Notes under the pieces: generated by a model | Databases searched by the model: none | The model's input: only the letters and a program-made list of their open reading frames with translations | What the model was told of the DNA's origin: nothing | Part shown: positions 37,590 to 48,168 of the stretch, piece after piece | Layout: each line of letters begins with the position of its first letter | How positions within the stretch are numbered: the first letter of the stretch is position 1 | Assembly (NCBI GenBank): GCA_030765725.1 | Contig: JAVCDF010000003.1 | Span: 51,001 to 115,000, forward strand | Direction of reading: 5' to 3' | DNA: 64,000 nt | DNA from: Candidatus Chlorobium antarcticum | Lineage (GTDB): Bacteria > Bacteroidota > Chlorobiia > Chlorobiales > Chlorobiaceae | Made by a program: the position numbers and the translations under genes

Positions 37590-39410
37590 ATGACCACAGC
37601 CACAGGCAGCTCCTCAGCACTTCAGAACCGTTTCCGTACCCATTACTGTGGCTCTCTTGGGCTAGAGCTTAAGCAGGAGGATGTCAGCCTTGCCGGCTGG
37701 GTTCACCGTATCAGGGACCATGGCGGCCTTATCTTCATTGATCTCCGGGATCATACCGGTATCTGCCAGTTGGTTATACAGCCCGAGCAGGAGGAACTGT
37801 TCCGGCAAGCTTCTCACCTGCACGCCGAGTCGGTTATTGCCATTCGGGGCGCGGTGGTTCTCCGTTCGCCCGAAACTGTCAATCCCCGCCTTGCATCGGG
37901 CTCGATAGAGGTGCTTGTGTCTGCTCTCACGGTGGAAAGCAATGCCCACCCGCTGCCTTTTCCCGTGGCCGATGAACTCCCTACATCAGAGGAGCTGCGT
38001 CTGAAGTACCGCTTTATTGATCTTCGCCGGGAAAAGATTCATGAGAACATCATTTTCCGCAGCCGTATCAGTGCCGCTATCCGTCGGTATCTTGAAGAGC
38101 GTGATTTCATTGAAATACAGACTCCTATTCTCACTTCCAGTTCGCCCGAGGGGGCACGGGACTTCCTTGTGCCCAGCCGGCTCCATCCCGGAAAATTCTA
38201 TGCACTACCCCAGGCTCCCCAGCAGTTCAAGCAGCTACTGATGGTTGCGGGTTTCCCCCGTTACTTCCAGATAGCCCCATGTTTCCGCGATGAGGATGCC
38301 CGAGCTGACCGTAGCCCCGGAGAGTTTTACCAGCTCGATATGGAGATGGCATTCATTGAGCAGGACGACCTGTTTGAGATTCTTGAAGGGATGTTCCAGC
38401 ATCTGGTTTCTTCTATGTCCAGGAAGCGCGTAACGCAGTTTCCTTTCCCGAGAATAAGTTATCGCGATGTTATGAACCGGTTCGGTACCGATAAGCCCGA
38501 CCTTCGCATACCGCTGGAAATTGCCGATGTTACGCCGCTGTTTGTCAATTCCGGATTTAAGGTGTTTGCTTCAAACACGAAAGAGGGATGTGCCGTGAAG
38601 GCTCTTGTGCTCAAGGGGCGCGGAACCGAGTCGCGGCTGTTCTACGACAAGGCGGAAAAGCGCGCAAAAGAGCTTGGGTCAGCCGGGCTTGCCTATATCC
38701 AGTTCCGTGAGGAAGGATTGAAGGGACCCATTGTCAAGTTTATGTCGGAAGGGGAGATTGCGACCATGAAGGAGCAGCTCTCTTTGGAGACGGGCGATGT
38801 GGTGTTTTTTGCTGCAGGGAAGTGGGAGGCCGCCTGCAGGATTATGGGAGGCATGCGCACCTATTTCGGCGAGCTGTTTACGCTTGATTCGGATGAGCTC
38901 TCTTTCTGCTGGATTGTTGATTTTCCGATGTATGAATACAACGAAGAGGCCAAAAAGGTTGATTTCTCGCATAACCCTTTCTCCATGCCGCAGGGAGAGA
39001 TGGAGGCGCTTGAAGGCATGGACCCGCTTGATGTGCTGGCCTATCAGTACGACATTGTCTGCAACGGCATTGAGCTTTCCAGCGGAGCCATCCGGAACCA
39101 CCGTCCCGACATCATGTACCGCGCCTTTGAAATTGCCGGATACAGTAAAGAAGAGGTTGATCTGCGTTTCGGCCACATGATAGAAGCCTTCAAGCTTGGT
39201 GCACCGCCCCACGGTGGCATTGCTCCTGGCCTTGACAGGCTGGTGATGATTCTGCGCGATGAACAGAACATACGCGAGGTCATAGCTTTCCCGATGAACC
39301 AGCAGGCGCAGGACCTGATGATGTCAGCTCCCTCAGAAGTCACTCCGGCACAGCTGCGTGAACTGCACATAAGGCTTGAGCTCCCAAAAGAAGAAGCAAA
39401 AGGGGCTTAA
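37590..39410 (+). CDS. aspS: aspartyl-tRNA synthetase
   Basis: A 606-residue bacterial-type AspRS: N-terminal OB-fold anticodon domain (about 20-130), class II motif 2 ([19 protein letters not shown] near 230), the inserted GAD domain (about 290-425), and motif 3 ([12 protein letters not shown] near 540). It charges tRNA-Asp; in organisms without AsnRS it may also mischarge tRNA-Asn. It stands 140 bases after dnaX and converges with the radical-SAM gene, with only 27 bases between the stops and no clear terminator. Confidence 0.98.
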   Translation: MTTATGSSSALQNRFRTHYCGSLGLELKQEDVSLAGWVHRIRDHGGLIFIDLRDHTGICQLVIQPEQEELFRQASHLHAESVIAIRGAVVLRSPETVNPRLASGSIEVLVSALTVESNAHPLPFPVADELPTSEELRLKYRFIDLRREKIHENIIFRSRISAAIRRYLEERDFIEIQTPILTSSSPEGARDFLVPSRLHPGKFYALPQAPQQFKQLLMVAGFPRYFQIAPCFRDEDARADRSPGEFYQLDMEMAFIEQDDLFEILEGMFQHLVSSMSRKRVTQFPFPRISYRDVMNRFGTDKPDLRIPLEIADVTPLFVNSGFKVFASNTKEGCAVKALVLKGRGTESRLFYDKAEKRAKELGSAGLAYIQFREEGLKGPIVKFMSEGEIATMKEQLSLETGDVVFFAAGKWEAACRIMGGMRTYFGELFTLDSDELSFCWIVDFPMYEYNEEAKKVDFSHNPFSMPQGEMEALEGMDPLDVLAYQYDIVCNGIELSSGAIRNHRPDIMYRAFEIAGYSKEEVDLRFGHMIEAFKLGAPPHGGIAPGLDRLVMILRDEQNIREVIAFPMNQQAQDLMMSAPSEVTPAQLRELHIRLELPKEEAKGA

Positions 39411-39437
39411 AAGCTCACAACCATAAAGAGAGGCGCC

Positions 39438-40847
39438 TTAAAGGTAGATTTCAGGCGTCAATTTGCTCGTGAACCGATTCATCATGAAGTTTGCGAGCCA
39501 TACCCAGTTCAGGGGCTTACCCTGCATGCGCTGCATGATGGCCCTTCCTTTGTACACATCTTTCTGGAGCTTGACGAAGTTCTTCAGGAGTGTTTCTTCG
39601 CTCATTCCTGTTGGTTCGAACATGTAGTGGTAGGTATCGTACTTGTCCCAGTCAAAATGGCGGATTCGGGGTTTCATTTCGTCAAAATAGGGGGTGCCCG
39701 GGAAGGGTGTTACCAGTGAGAAGACCGGGAACTCAATACGGTTCTTCATAATGAAGTCGTAGGTGAGCTGGAAGCTCTCTTCGGTGTCGTTGTCGAACCC
39801 GAACATGAAGTACCCCTGGATGGCGATACCGTTCTGGTGAAGGTTGTTGACAACCTTTTCATAGTTGCCGATTTTATTGGAACCCTTGTGGACGCTTTTG
39901 ATCGTTTCGGGGTTGAGTGTCTCAAATCCGATGGAAAGGAGGTCGCATCCCGAGCGACCTGCAAGTTCGGCAACTTCAGGCTTGTCGAGAAAGTTCATGG
40001 AGATGTTGGCATTCCAGTGCACGCCGAGTTTTGCCATCTCTTCGAGCAGCGTCAGGAAGTATTTGGGTCTGAAGCTGATATTGTCGTCCATGAAGGAGAA
40101 ATTGACTGACTTTTTGCCCAGCCGCTTCTGGTGGTAGCGCATTTCATCAAGAACGAGATCAAGCTCGCGGTAACGGTAGTTCTTGCCGTATATGGTGGGT
40201 GTGGTGCAGAAGTTGCATCCCACAGGGCACCCTTTTGTTGCAAGAATTGGTATGAGTGAGCTGTATTTTTTTGCGCGCTTTGAGTCAAGAGCGTAGCTGA
40301 AGTCGGGGCGGTGCATGTCGCCCATGGGTTTGAGCTCAAGGGCGCGGTAAAGGGGCTTCATCGTGCCCTGCAGAATATCGGTGGCGAGTTCTGTCCATAT
40401 AGACTCTATTTCCCCATAGATAACGCTGGTTGCGTGTTTTTCGGCTTCAATGTGGAGCATTGTGGGATGCACGCCGCCAAGCAGGACTGTTTTGCCCTGG
40501 CGAAGTGCTCTGTCGCCAATTGTGTAGGCTTTTGAGGCGTTGAGGCTTCGTGATGTGATGGCCACAACATCAAAAGGGGAGAGGTCGTCGGGGACACGGT
40601 CGCCGATGCGTTCATCAATGAATGTAATATCGAAAATCTTTCCCGCGATTGTTGCCACCATGATGAGGTTCAGGGGCATGCTGACGGAGCCGGAGTCAAC
40701 CATCATGCTGGTGGTGCTCTTGGGCTGGACGATCAGCCATCTCTTCCTTGCTGTCTGCTGCTGGACCAGCTGCTGGAGAATTTCTTCCGGGGAGACGGAG
40801 GTGGCGGCGAAAGGAGTTGTTACAGTTTCAGTTTGTACAGTCTGCAT
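39438..40847 (-). CDS. B12-binding-domain radical SAM protein
   Basis: A 469-residue protein. The N-terminal half (about 35-165) is a cobalamin-binding-like domain with LLGGVHPTMLHIEAEKHAT, lacking the DxHxxG base as usual for this class. The radical SAM core begins with the cluster motif CPVGCNFC (Cys207, Cys211, Cys214), followed by FMDDNISF near 254 and GFETLNPETIKS near 306. Members methylate or cyclise unactivated carbons. In green sulfur bacteria the relatives BchE, BchQ and BchR act on bacteriochlorophyll rings, so a pigment methyltransferase is plausible; a hopanoid or unrelated methylase is the alternative. It is transcribed alone. Confidence 0.88.
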   Translation of the reverse strand: MQTVQTETVTTPFAATSVSPEEILQQLVQQQTARKRWLIVQPKSTTSMMVDSGSVSMPLNLIMVATIAGKIFDITFIDERIGDRVPDDLSPFDVVAITSRSLNASKAYTIGDRALRQGKTVLLGGVHPTMLHIEAEKHATSVIYGEIESIWTELATDILQGTMKPLYRALELKPMGDMHRPDFSYALDSKRAKKYSSLIPILATKGCPVGCNFCTTPTIYGKNYRYRELDLVLDEMRYHQKRLGKKSVNFSFMDDNISFRPKYFLTLLEEMAKLGVHWNANISMNFLDKPEVAELAGRSGCDLLSIGFETLNPETIKSVHKGSNKIGNYEKVVNNLHQNGIAIQGYFMFGFDNDTEESFQLTYDFIMKNRIEFPVFSLVTPFPGTPYFDEMKPRIRHFDWDKYDTYHYMFEPTGMSEETLLKNFVKLQKDVYKGRAIMQRMQGKPLNWVWLANFMMNRFTSKLTPEIYL

Positions 40848-40963
40848 ACCAACTAAACGGACAAATGATGTAAAATGGCCTGAATGTGCCTGGAACTAAA
40901 GAATATGCAAGTTAGAAAAAGTTTTGACAAAACGGTCACGGAGTACCGAAATACGGTTGGGGT

Positions 40964-41416
40964 TCAGCCTTTCGGATTCTCTTTTTTCAGGACGGCTACG
41001 GTGAACCGGCTGACGCATGTTAGCTTGCCTTCTTCATTGCGGATTTTGATGTCCCATACCTGAGAGGTTCTTCCGAGGTGGATCGGTGTTGCGGTAGCAT
41101 AAACAAATCCTGAACGGACGGGGCGGATGTGGTTGGCGTTGATCTCTTGACCCACAATGTAAAAAAGCTCACGGTCAACGCAGTATGAGGCGGCAATGCT
41201 GCCTACTGTTTCGGCTAGGGCGAGAGAGGCTCCTCCGTTGAGAATGCCGATGCGCTGAATGGTGCGGTGGTCAACCGGCATGCGGGCAATCATGAAGTTG
41301 GTGCCGGTTTCAAGCATTTCAATGCCGAGATGGCTTGACATCTGTCCCGGGGGAATTTGAGTGGCATTGATTTCCTCTGCACTGACGGGGCCGAAGAAGA
41401 CTGTTGAATCGCTCAT
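40964..41416 (-). CDS. PaaI-type hotdog-fold thioesterase
   Basis: From ATG 41416 a 150-residue hotdog-fold protein: HLGIEMLETGTNFMIARMPV, then RIGILNGGASLALAETVGSI (the active-site helix with HGG-like NGG and a catalytic Glu), and GRTSQVWDIKI. Close relatives hydrolyse phenylacetyl-CoA, 1,4-dihydroxynaphthoyl-CoA or similar; a role in menaquinone synthesis is possible here. The frame extends to 41521, but that part lies over tRNA-Gly, so the internal ATG is the true start. Confidence 0.88.
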   Translation of the reverse strand: MSDSTVFFGPVSAEEINATQIPPGQMSSHLGIEMLETGTNFMIARMPVDHRTIQRIGILNGGASLALAETVGSIAASYCVDRELFYIVGQEINANHIRPVRSGFVYATATPIHLGRTSQVWDIKIRNEEGKLTCVSRFTVAVLKKENPKG

Positions 41417-41463
41417 AGGCTGAAGTAGGTCAAGGGGGGAGAAGTTTTGGTTCCTGATAGGGG

Positions 41464-41536
41464 AGCGGGTGACGAGATTCGAACTCGCGACATTTTGCTT
41501 GGGAAGCAAACACTCTACCAACTGAGTTACACCCGC
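41464..41536 (-). tRNA. tRNA-Gly (anticodon CCC)
   Basis: The minus strand folds as a 73-nt tRNA: acceptor GCGGGTG with CACCCGC, discriminator T, D loop with CAGTTGGTAGAG, anticodon stem TTTGC/GCAAA with loop TTCCCAA, and T loop GTTCGAATC. The anticodon CCC reads GGG. CCA is not encoded. It lies six bases after tRNA-Met (before its CCA) and 48 bases ahead of the thioesterase start. Confidence 0.97.
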
Positions 41537-41542
41537 TTCTGG

Positions 41543-41616
41543 TGGTGAGAGAGGGAGTTGAACCCTCGACCTCAGGGTTATGAATCCTGTGCTCTAACCA
41601 ACTGAGCTACCTCACC
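41543..41616 (-). tRNA. tRNA-Met (anticodon CAT)
   Basis: The minus strand gives a 74-nt tRNA: acceptor GGTGAGG pairs with TCTCACC (one G-U), D arm GCTCAGTTGGTTAGAGC, anticodon loop TTCATAA, T loop GTTCAACTC. The acceptor starts with a G-C pair, so this is the elongator form, though tRNA-Ile with modified CAT cannot be fully excluded. CCA follows directly at 41542-41540. It is paired with tRNA-Gly. Confidence 0.95.
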
Positions 41617-41673
41617 ATTACCGGGCTGATAATATACGACAGCCGGAAACATAAACAAACCTGCGCCATTTTT

Positions 41674-42405
41674 TTAGCGCTTTTTCGCGAGACTTCGGTA
41701 TATGGCCTCCGCCATGGGAATATCTTCGGGTGTTGTGATTTTAATGTTGTGATATCCGGTTTCGTAGATTCTGATGGGGTCCTGGGGGAAGTACCGCTCA
41801 ACAAGGGCCGCATCGTCGGTTGCATACCAGCCCTCTTTCTCGGCCTGTTGGTGTGCATCAATGAGGATGTTGGCTCTGAACCCCTGCGGGGTCTGTACCT
41901 GCAGAAGGGCAGCGCGGTCGAGGGTTTCTCCGAAAAATCCCGGATCCATTCCAATGCGTTTGATGGTGTCTTTCGGTCTGTTTGCCGGCACCGAGGCTCC
42001 GAATTCCAGTGAGAGTGCAACGATGGCGTCAATTTCTTCGGGCTGGATGAAGGGACGGGCTCCGTCGTGGACGAGAATGGCCTCGGGCATCTCTTTGCCT
42101 TCCCCGGCGGCGTCACGAATGGCACGAATGCAGTTAGAAACCGAGTCCTGGCGTTCCTTTCCCCCTTCAATGACTGTTGTGACCTTCGTGAATCCGGCTT
42201 CTCTAGCCATGGTGCGGAGGGTTTCAACATGTTCCGCTTTGGTGGCAATGCAGATGGCTTGAATGGCGGCTGCCTGCTGAAAGGCTTTGAGGGTGTGGTG
42301 GATGACGGGGAGTCCTCCGATTTCAAGCATTTGCTTGCTCTGGCCCCCGTCCAGACTCATTCTTTTCCCAACGCCGCTTGCGGCAATGATTGCAGTGGCG
42401 TTCAT
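41674..42405 (-). CDS. ispD: 2-C-methyl-D-erythritol 4-phosphate cytidylyltransferase
   Basis: A 243-residue nucleotidyltransferase. The N-terminal AASGVGKRMSLDGGQSKQML is the CTP-binding loop; VHDGARPFI near 93 and the RDS-like QTPQGFRANILIDAH near 160 and TDDAALVE near 185 follow. It makes CDP-ME in the MEP isoprenoid pathway, supplying carotenoid, chlorophyll and quinone side chains. It starts five bases after queA and precedes the two tRNA genes. Confidence 0.97.
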   Translation of the reverse strand: MNATAIIAASGVGKRMSLDGGQSKQMLEIGGLPVIHHTLKAFQQAAAIQAICIATKAEHVETLRTMAREAGFTKVTTVIEGGKERQDSVSNCIRAIRDAAGEGKEMPEAILVHDGARPFIQPEEIDAIVALSLEFGASVPANRPKDTIKRIGMDPGFFGETLDRAALLQVQTPQGFRANILIDAHQQAEKEGWYATDDAALVERYFPQDPIRIYETGYHNIKITTPEDIPMAEAIYRSLAKKR

Positions 42406-42409
42406 GGGG

Positions 42410-43450
42410 TTAATGGATGAACATTGCGTCCCCGTATGCGAGGAAGCGGTAGTCGTTTTTCAGGGCCGTTTTGTAGGAGTCCATGAGAAAGCGGTGTTCG
42501 GTAAAAGCGCTTACAGCCATCAGGAGCGTTGTTTCAGGCTGCTGGAAGTTTGTGATGAGCGCATCGGTTACCTTGAACTGGTAGGGGGGATAGATGAATT
42601 TGTCGGTCCAGCCCTGTCCGAATTTGATTTTTCCGTCTACTGTGGCGTTGGCTTCAAGAACCCGGCAGGTGGTGGTGCCGACTGCAATGACCCGTCCGCT
42701 TTTTTTGATTTTAGTTTCGTTAATTTCCATTGCGGTCTGGTAGGGAATATTGAAATATTCCGAATCCATTTTGTGTTTGGAGACATCTTCAACCTCAATG
42801 GCGTTGAATGTGCTGAGGCTTGGATGAAGAGTAATGGGGAGAATTTTGACGCCCAGTTTCTGGATTTTCTGGAGCAGGGGCATGGTGAAATGCATTCCGG
42901 CCATGGGGGCTACAACTGCGCCTGTCTGGCTGGCGTAGACGGTCTGATAGTTCTCTTTGTCCGTTTCTTTTGATTTCCTGGTGAAATAGGGGGGAAGCGG
43001 AACATTGCCGATTCTGTCGACAAGGCTGAAAACATCGGTTTCGGGATTGAGGAACCGCATGGTTCTGCCGCGCGAGGTGGTGTTGTCGACCACTTCAGCC
43101 ACAACATCCTCTTCAAAGTAGATTTTGTTGCCGACACGGACTTTACGGGCCGGATCAACAAGCACATCCCACAGCCCGGCTTCGCGGTTGAGAACCCGGA
43201 GAAGAAAGACCTCTATTTTGGCATCGGTTTTCTCTTTCTGTCCGAATATCTTGGCTGGAAAGACCTTGCTGTTGTTGAGGATGAGGAGGTCACCTTTTTT
43301 GAAATAGGATGCAATATCTTCGAATTTTTTGTGCTCGATTTCCTTTTTTCGACGGTTCAGTACCATCATTTTGCAGGAATCCCGAGGCTCGACCGGGTGG
43401 TCGGCAATGCGGGTTTTGGGCAGGGTGTAGCGAAAATTTGATAGGCGCAT
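42410..43450 (-). CDS. queA: S-adenosylmethionine:tRNA ribosyltransferase-isomerase
   Basis: A 346-residue QueA: YTLPKTRIADHPVEPRDSCK at 8-27, LLILNNSKVFPAKIFG near 55, the segment ending TGAVVAPMAGMHFTMPLL near 190, and LITNFQQPETTLLMAVSAF near 298. It transfers ribose from SAM to preQ1 in tRNA to make epoxyqueuosine. The start is ATG 43450. It leads a queA-ispD transcript. Confidence 0.97.
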   Translation of the reverse strand: MRLSNFRYTLPKTRIADHPVEPRDSCKMMVLNRRKKEIEHKKFEDIASYFKKGDLLILNNSKVFPAKIFGQKEKTDAKIEVFLLRVLNREAGLWDVLVDPARKVRVGNKIYFEEDVVAEVVDNTTSRGRTMRFLNPETDVFSLVDRIGNVPLPPYFTRKSKETDKENYQTVYASQTGAVVAPMAGMHFTMPLLQKIQKLGVKILPITLHPSLSTFNAIEVEDVSKHKMDSEYFNIPYQTAMEINETKIKKSGRVIAVGTTTCRVLEANATVDGKIKFGQGWTDKFIYPPYQFKVTDALITNFQQPETTLLMAVSAFTEHRFLMDSYKTALKNDYRFLAYGDAMFIH

Positions 43451-43567
43451 AGACGGTCAGACGATAAGTCGGAAGAAAAATAAAAAGTAATAATACGGTT
43501 TGAGGCTGACAGTTACAAAACCGGCGACAGATTTTATCCTTTCGCCGGTGGCTCTGTTTTTGCTTTT

Positions 43568-46500
43568 TCAGCAGCTGCTTAAGGTTATCCCTTTTTTCAG
43601 GATGGTCTCTTTACCGCAGATGATTGCCGTTGCTTCGTCTCGGTCGCTCTCCATGAGTGTGACGGATGTGCTTTCTCTCGTAATGGTGATTCGGTAGATG
43701 GAGCCTCGGAACTGAACCTGCAGGGAAAGGTCGGTCCACTGTTTCGGCAGGTTCGGATTCAGGGAGAGGATTCCGTTAGTGAAGTTGACGCCTGCAAAGT
43801 AGCGGGTGAGGGTGTCGAGCGTGCCAGCCATGACGCCGCAGTGGATTCCCTCTTGGGTTGTTCCGCCCTGAGTGTCGGCAATGTCGCTTCTGAGTGCTTC
43901 GGCGAACCATTTCCATGCCGTGTCGTGTCCCCCTTCCATGCAGCTGGAAATAATGCAGTGGACAACCTTGCTGAGGGTTGAACCGTGGCTTGTTCGGGGC
44001 TCGTAGTATGCGTAATTCTCGCGGACGAGCGCATCGGGTGAAGGTACCGTGTGTCCTGTTCTTTCAAGAAGCCCAGCAATTTCTTCGGCCGAAAGGGTGT
44101 AGAAGGTCATCAGCACATCAGGCTGTTTGGCAACCTTGTAGTTGTCGGGGGTGTCGCCTTCGGCTTTGAGTATCCTGTCCATTCTGTGAATGTTGGGGTA
44201 TTTTGCCCGGTAGGCGTCCCAGTCGAGTTCCTTGAGTCCCCTGTAGCCGTCGAACTGCTCAATGATTCCCTTTTCGTCAATAAGGACGGTCATGTTGCTG
44301 CTGATTTTCTCCCACTCCTGAAGTTCGTCGAAGCCGAGGTTGAGTTTCGACATGAGCACGGAGAGGGCGCCCTCGTCCATCGTTTTGGAGATGTCCAGAG
44401 CCTTTTCAAGCAGCCAGACGGTCATGATGTTGGTATAGGCGTTGTCTTTCAGCCCTTCGCGCCCGCTACCGGGCAGAGATTCATGGAACTCGTCGGGTCC
44501 CATGACATCTTCAATGTGGTATTTGCCGGTCTCTGTGGAATAGGTGGCGATTGAAGCCCAGAAACGGGCGATTTCGAACATCAGTTCGGCCCCATACTCC
44601 TGGAGGAATCCGGTGTCGCCGGTTTCATTGATGTAGCGCCAGGTGTTGTAGAAGACAGCTATGGAGACATGGCGCTGTTTGCGGCTGAGATCGGGGCCCC
44701 AGCTGCCGTTTGCGGGGTTGTAGTGGAGTATCTGCGTGTCTTCATGCCCGTCGTCTGCAGTCTGCCATGGGAACATGGCTCCGTGGTATCCGTTTTCACG
44801 GGCGTAGTCTCTTGCTGCGTCAAGGCGCCGGTATCGATAGAGAAGGAGCGCTTTGGCAATATCCGGGAAGCGGGTATTGAAGAAGGGGAGAATAAAGATT
44901 TCATCCCAGAAAATATGACCGCGGTATGCTTCGCCGTTCAGTCCTCGGGCCGGCATGCCGGCGTCAATCTGTGTGTTGTGGGGCGAGGCGGTGCACATCA
45001 TGTGGTAGATGTGCAGACGGATAGCCTTCTGGCTGAAACGGTCGCCCCCAACAGTAATGTCGGCGCGGTCCCAAATTTTTTCCCACGCGGCTGTGTGTGC
45101 GGCAAACATGCCGTCGTATGAGGAGATGCCTTCGAGGGACGCCTTTGCGGCCGCCACAGGATCAGCACCTCCTACGCTGTCGAGCGATGTGTGGATGGCC
45201 ACCAGTTTCTCTATGGTGCAGCTTTTGTCGGGAGAGAGATCAATCTCAAAAAGCTCACCGATGAAGCGGGTTTCGCTTTCCAGTGTCCTGGGGATCTCCA
45301 GGGGCTTTCCGTGCGAGAGAATAACGGTTTTTGCCGCCGTGGCAATTTCGTAGTGCGACACATTGGTCCGTGTGTGGAGAAGCATTGAACCGTCGCGGCT
45401 ACTGCTGGCAATCTCTTCGAGATGGTCGGATGCGAGTTCGCTGTATCGGGCGACACCGTTGTTCTCAATAGTGCCGTCAATTGCTGTTCGGAATTCAACC
45501 GTGGCGCTGTAGTTGACCGGGCGGAGGGTGAAGCGGAGTGCGGCAAGGTGTGGGTTTGCCATGCTTGCGAACCTGCGGCTCGCTATGCGTGATATTCTGC
45601 CCAGGTTGTCCTGAATGACTATTTCCCTTTCCATGAAGGCCTGACGGAAGTCGAGGTTCTGCCGGTAGCTGAGAATCGTCTGCTCCATCGGGTCGATGAA
45701 CTCGCCGCCTCCGATGCGGAATTCAATGGGGAGCCAGTTGGGGGTGTTGACGAAATCGTTGTTGAAAATGGTCTGGCCGTGCACCTTTGAGGGAAGCTTG
45801 TTGAAGATGCCTGCCAGATAGGTGCCGGGGTAGTGGCAGTCTGAAGAGGGCGAGCTTTCGCTGGCACCGCGCACTCCCATGTAGCCGTTGCCGACGGAGG
45901 TCAGGGTTTCACGGAGTCTTTCGTCTTTCGGTGAGAATTCGTTGTAAGTGAGGTTCCACCCTTCGTGCAGAAGGCCTGAATCAAACCACTCCCTGATATC
46001 CTCAAGGGTGATTTCGCCGAGGTCGCGGACAACGATATCGGCACCATTCATGCGGAGCTGGGAACCCTCTATTTCACGGGCAATACCGAGCACAAGTCCG
46101 AAATTGCCACGGGAGCCTGCCTGAACGCCTGAAATGGCATCTTCAATAACAACGCATTCATTCGGCTTGAGGCCGAGGTTGTCTGCCGCGGTCACGAAAA
46201 TGTCGGGGTTGGGTTTTCCTTTGAGGCCCATTTCAATGGAGACCTCTCCGTCAACCCTTGTTTCAAAGAGATGCTCAAGTTTTGCGAGCTGGAGGATGAG
46301 CTGGCAGTTGCGGCTGGAGGAGGCAATGCCGATGCGGATGCCGTTTGCTATGAGGTTTTCTATGAGGGTAACCGAAGAGGTGTAGACTTCCGGCCCCTCC
46401 TTGATGAGAATTTCAGTGAAGACGCTGTTCTTTCGGTTCCCGAGTCCGCAGACAGTCTCCTGTTCCTCGCTGTCGTCCATCTCTCCGAAGGGAAGTTCTA

Positions 46501-46759
46501 TCCCACGAGATTCAAGAAAGCTTTTTACCCCTTCCATTCGCGGTTTGCCGTCCACATATTTCAGATAGTCCTCAGCCGGGTCAAAAGGGACGAAGGGCTC
46601 GCTGTTGGCCAGAGCATGCTCTTTCAGGTAGGTGTTGAACATAGACTCCCACGCAAGGCTGTGCACTATTGCCGTTCCTGTGATGACTCCGTCGAGATCG
46701 AAGATTGCGCCTTTGAAAAGGTTGCTCATACCGGTGTATTGATTTTTTTGGTGTTGCAA
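43568..46759 (-). CDS. fused beta-phosphoglucomutase / GH65 disaccharide phosphorylase
   Basis: A 1063-codon fusion. Residues about 15-260 are a HAD beta-phosphoglucomutase: nucleophile Asp21 and Asp23 in FDLDGVI, SSSRNC near 152, and [12 protein letters not shown] near 202. Residues about 275-1050 are a glycoside hydrolase 65 phosphorylase with catalytic acid Glu757 in MGPDEFHES and a C-terminal beta domain. GH65 enzymes split trehalose, maltose or kojibiose with phosphate to beta-glucose-1-phosphate, which the mutase turns into glucose-6-phosphate. TTG 46759 has TAGGAAG just upstream; ATG 46729 is the alternative. The neighbouring phosphatase makes trehalose the best substrate guess. Confidence 0.92.
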   Translation of the reverse strand: MQHQKNQYTGMSNLFKGAIFDLDGVITGTAIVHSLAWESMFNTYLKEHALANSEPFVPFDPAEDYLKYVDGKPRMEGVKSFLESRGIELPFGEMDDSEEQETVCGLGNRKNSVFTEILIKEGPEVYTSSVTLIENLIANGIRIGIASSSRNCQLILQLAKLEHLFETRVDGEVSIEMGLKGKPNPDIFVTAADNLGLKPNECVVIEDAISGVQAGSRGNFGLVLGIAREIEGSQLRMNGADIVVRDLGEITLEDIREWFDSGLLHEGWNLTYNEFSPKDERLRETLTSVGNGYMGVRGASESSPSSDCHYPGTYLAGIFNKLPSKVHGQTIFNNDFVNTPNWLPIEFRIGGGEFIDPMEQTILSYRQNLDFRQAFMEREIVIQDNLGRISRIASRRFASMANPHLAALRFTLRPVNYSATVEFRTAIDGTIENNGVARYSELASDHLEEIASSSRDGSMLLHTRTNVSHYEIATAAKTVILSHGKPLEIPRTLESETRFIGELFEIDLSPDKSCTIEKLVAIHTSLDSVGGADPVAAAKASLEGISSYDGMFAAHTAAWEKIWDRADITVGGDRFSQKAIRLHIYHMMCTASPHNTQIDAGMPARGLNGEAYRGHIFWDEIFILPFFNTRFPDIAKALLLYRYRRLDAARDYARENGYHGAMFPWQTADDGHEDTQILHYNPANGSWGPDLSRKQRHVSIAVFYNTWRYINETGDTGFLQEYGAELMFEIARFWASIATYSTETGKYHIEDVMGPDEFHESLPGSGREGLKDNAYTNIMTVWLLEKALDISKTMDEGALSVLMSKLNLGFDELQEWEKISSNMTVLIDEKGIIEQFDGYRGLKELDWDAYRAKYPNIHRMDRILKAEGDTPDNYKVAKQPDVLMTFYTLSAEEIAGLLERTGHTVPSPDALVRENYAYYEPRTSHGSTLSKVVHCIISSCMEGGHDTAWKWFAEALRSDIADTQGGTTQEGIHCGVMAGTLDTLTRYFAGVNFTNGILSLNPNLPKQWTDLSLQVQFRGSIYRITITRESTSVTLMESDRDEATAIICGKETILKKGITLSSC

Positions 46760-46765
46760 AACTTC

Positions 46766-48028
46766 CTACAGGGAGAGAAGGCCGAGAATGGTCAGGAGAA
46801 TGTCGGGGTAGGGCACGGTAAAGCTTTTAGGGCATATTGCCTGTACCTCTTTTTTGAGTGCTTCGTCGCGGGTGACAAAAATCGTCCAGACATCTCCGTA
46901 CATTTCCATAGCTTTTTTGAGCATGGGAATGTCTCCGGGAGTGTCGCCGCATACCAGAACAGGGCCTTCGGCATGTTCCATGTTGAGCTCCCGGCTGATG
47001 AAGGCCAGGCCGTCACCCTTGTCGAAATCTTTTATGGTCTGGCCGTCGGAGCCGGCATCAATGGTGAGAATAATTTCAATGTCGAGGCCGGTGTCTTCAA
47101 TCCTGAAACAGTGCCCTTTGGGATCAATCTCTTTGACAATGCTCTTCACCTTTTCAAGGAAGGCTGATGATTCATCATCCTTGATGGAACTGCTTATGTC
47201 CTGACGGGCGACGGTGGTTTGGCCGAACTTTATCTGGAGAGCCGAGCCGATGAAGTTGAACTTTTCAAAATCGGGGTCCTGCAGCATCACCCTGAGGTGG
47301 TCATTGAGCAGGTGAATCTGTTTCTGTTTGTGCTCTTCAATGGGGAAGCTGTTGAACTCTCCGTTCAGGTCTATGAACTCCCGTCCTTTTGAGCCGGCGT
47401 AGACGAAGGTGTTGCTCGGGTTGATGGAGACATTGAGAATGCCGAAATCCTTCAGAGGCGCCGAAGTGATGATGATTGGGTAGGTGCAGCAGTTTTTGGC
47501 GAAACGGGAGAGGAAGACCGAGTTGTAGATCGGCTGTATGGATGAGCGGTAGCGGCCACAGTAGTTGTTTGTGGTGCCGTCGCGGTCGGTGATGAATGCC
47601 CTGAAGTGTTTGCCCTTGAGCATGCTCACCCCTTTGTTCACATGGGCGCGGAATTCGGGCATGAATTTGGCGAGGTAGTCAATGAACTTGTCTTCGCCGT
47701 ATTCGAGATAGTAAATGTCTTTCTGAAGCTCGCGGATTTCATAGGTGAGATCAACCTCTATCTGCTTCAGGCCGTCCAGACGGAGGAGGCGGTGGCCCGT
47801 ATCGTCGTCGATGTAGATGGTTTCAAGCGAGTAGAGTGCGTTTCTCAGTGATTCCACGCAGGCACGGCCGACCACTCTCTGCTTGATGATGTTGCGGACA
47901 ATTGGTTGCCTCAGTTCACGCGTTTCCGCCTTGAGGTGGTAGAGCTCCTTAAGGGTTCGGATGTCCTGCAGCGTTATGGGTGTTGTGCAGGTGGTGAGCT
48001 GGCGTTCTTTCAGGATACTCTCGTGCAT
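46766..48028 (-). CDS. HAD phosphatase, GOB-1-like trehalose-6-phosphate phosphatase
   Basis: A 420-residue protein: an N-terminal helical domain (about 15-130), then a HAD core with nucleophile Asp148 and acid Asp150 in [16 protein letters not shown], motif II TSAP at 188-191, a cap domain, the lysine region KGDG near 337, and acidic motif [12 protein letters not shown] at 359-370. This layout and the DGT..YC..Y, SAPL, GILN and SKGREF segments resemble, as I recall, nematode GOB-1 type trehalose-6-phosphate phosphatases more than bacterial OtsB. It ends six bases before the GH65 fusion starts, so both belong to one transcript. Substrate is inferred. Confidence 0.75.
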   Translation of the reverse strand: MHESILKERQLTTCTTPITLQDIRTLKELYHLKAETRELRQPIVRNIIKQRVVGRACVESLRNALYSLETIYIDDDTGHRLLRLDGLKQIEVDLTYEIRELQKDIYYLEYGEDKFIDYLAKFMPEFRAHVNKGVSMLKGKHFRAFITDRDGTTNNYCGRYRSSIQPIYNSVFLSRFAKNCCTYPIIITSAPLKDFGILNVSINPSNTFVYAGSKGREFIDLNGEFNSFPIEEHKQKQIHLLNDHLRVMLQDPDFEKFNFIGSALQIKFGQTTVARQDISSSIKDDESSAFLEKVKSIVKEIDPKGHCFRIEDTGLDIEIILTIDAGSDGQTIKDFDKGDGLAFISRELNMEHAEGPVLVCGDTPGDIPMLKKAMEMYGDVWTIFVTRDEALKKEVQAICPKSFTVPYPDILLTILGLLSL

Positions 48029-48168
48029 GCTGAGCCGGTAAGGAAGTGAAGGTACTGAAGATAAAATTTAATTTACAGAAAATCCAGCCAAAACCGGCAT
48101 GAAAGTTTACGATTTCACTGTGGCTCAGCAGGAGATGCACTGAATTGTCGGGCTTGTGCTGTAAGGTA

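Noticed and set aside
40921..40933. Palindrome GTTTTGACAAAAC upstream of the radical-SAM gene
   Set aside because: It could be an operator, but a single short AT-rich palindrome without a second copy or clear promoter is too weak to list as a feature.
42287..42973. 228-codon plus-strand frame
   Set aside because: Antisense to queA and the start of ispD; composition follows the complementary codons.
46271..47167. 298-codon plus-strand frame
   Set aside because: Antisense across the junction of the phosphatase and GH65 fusion genes; no ribosome site or family pattern.
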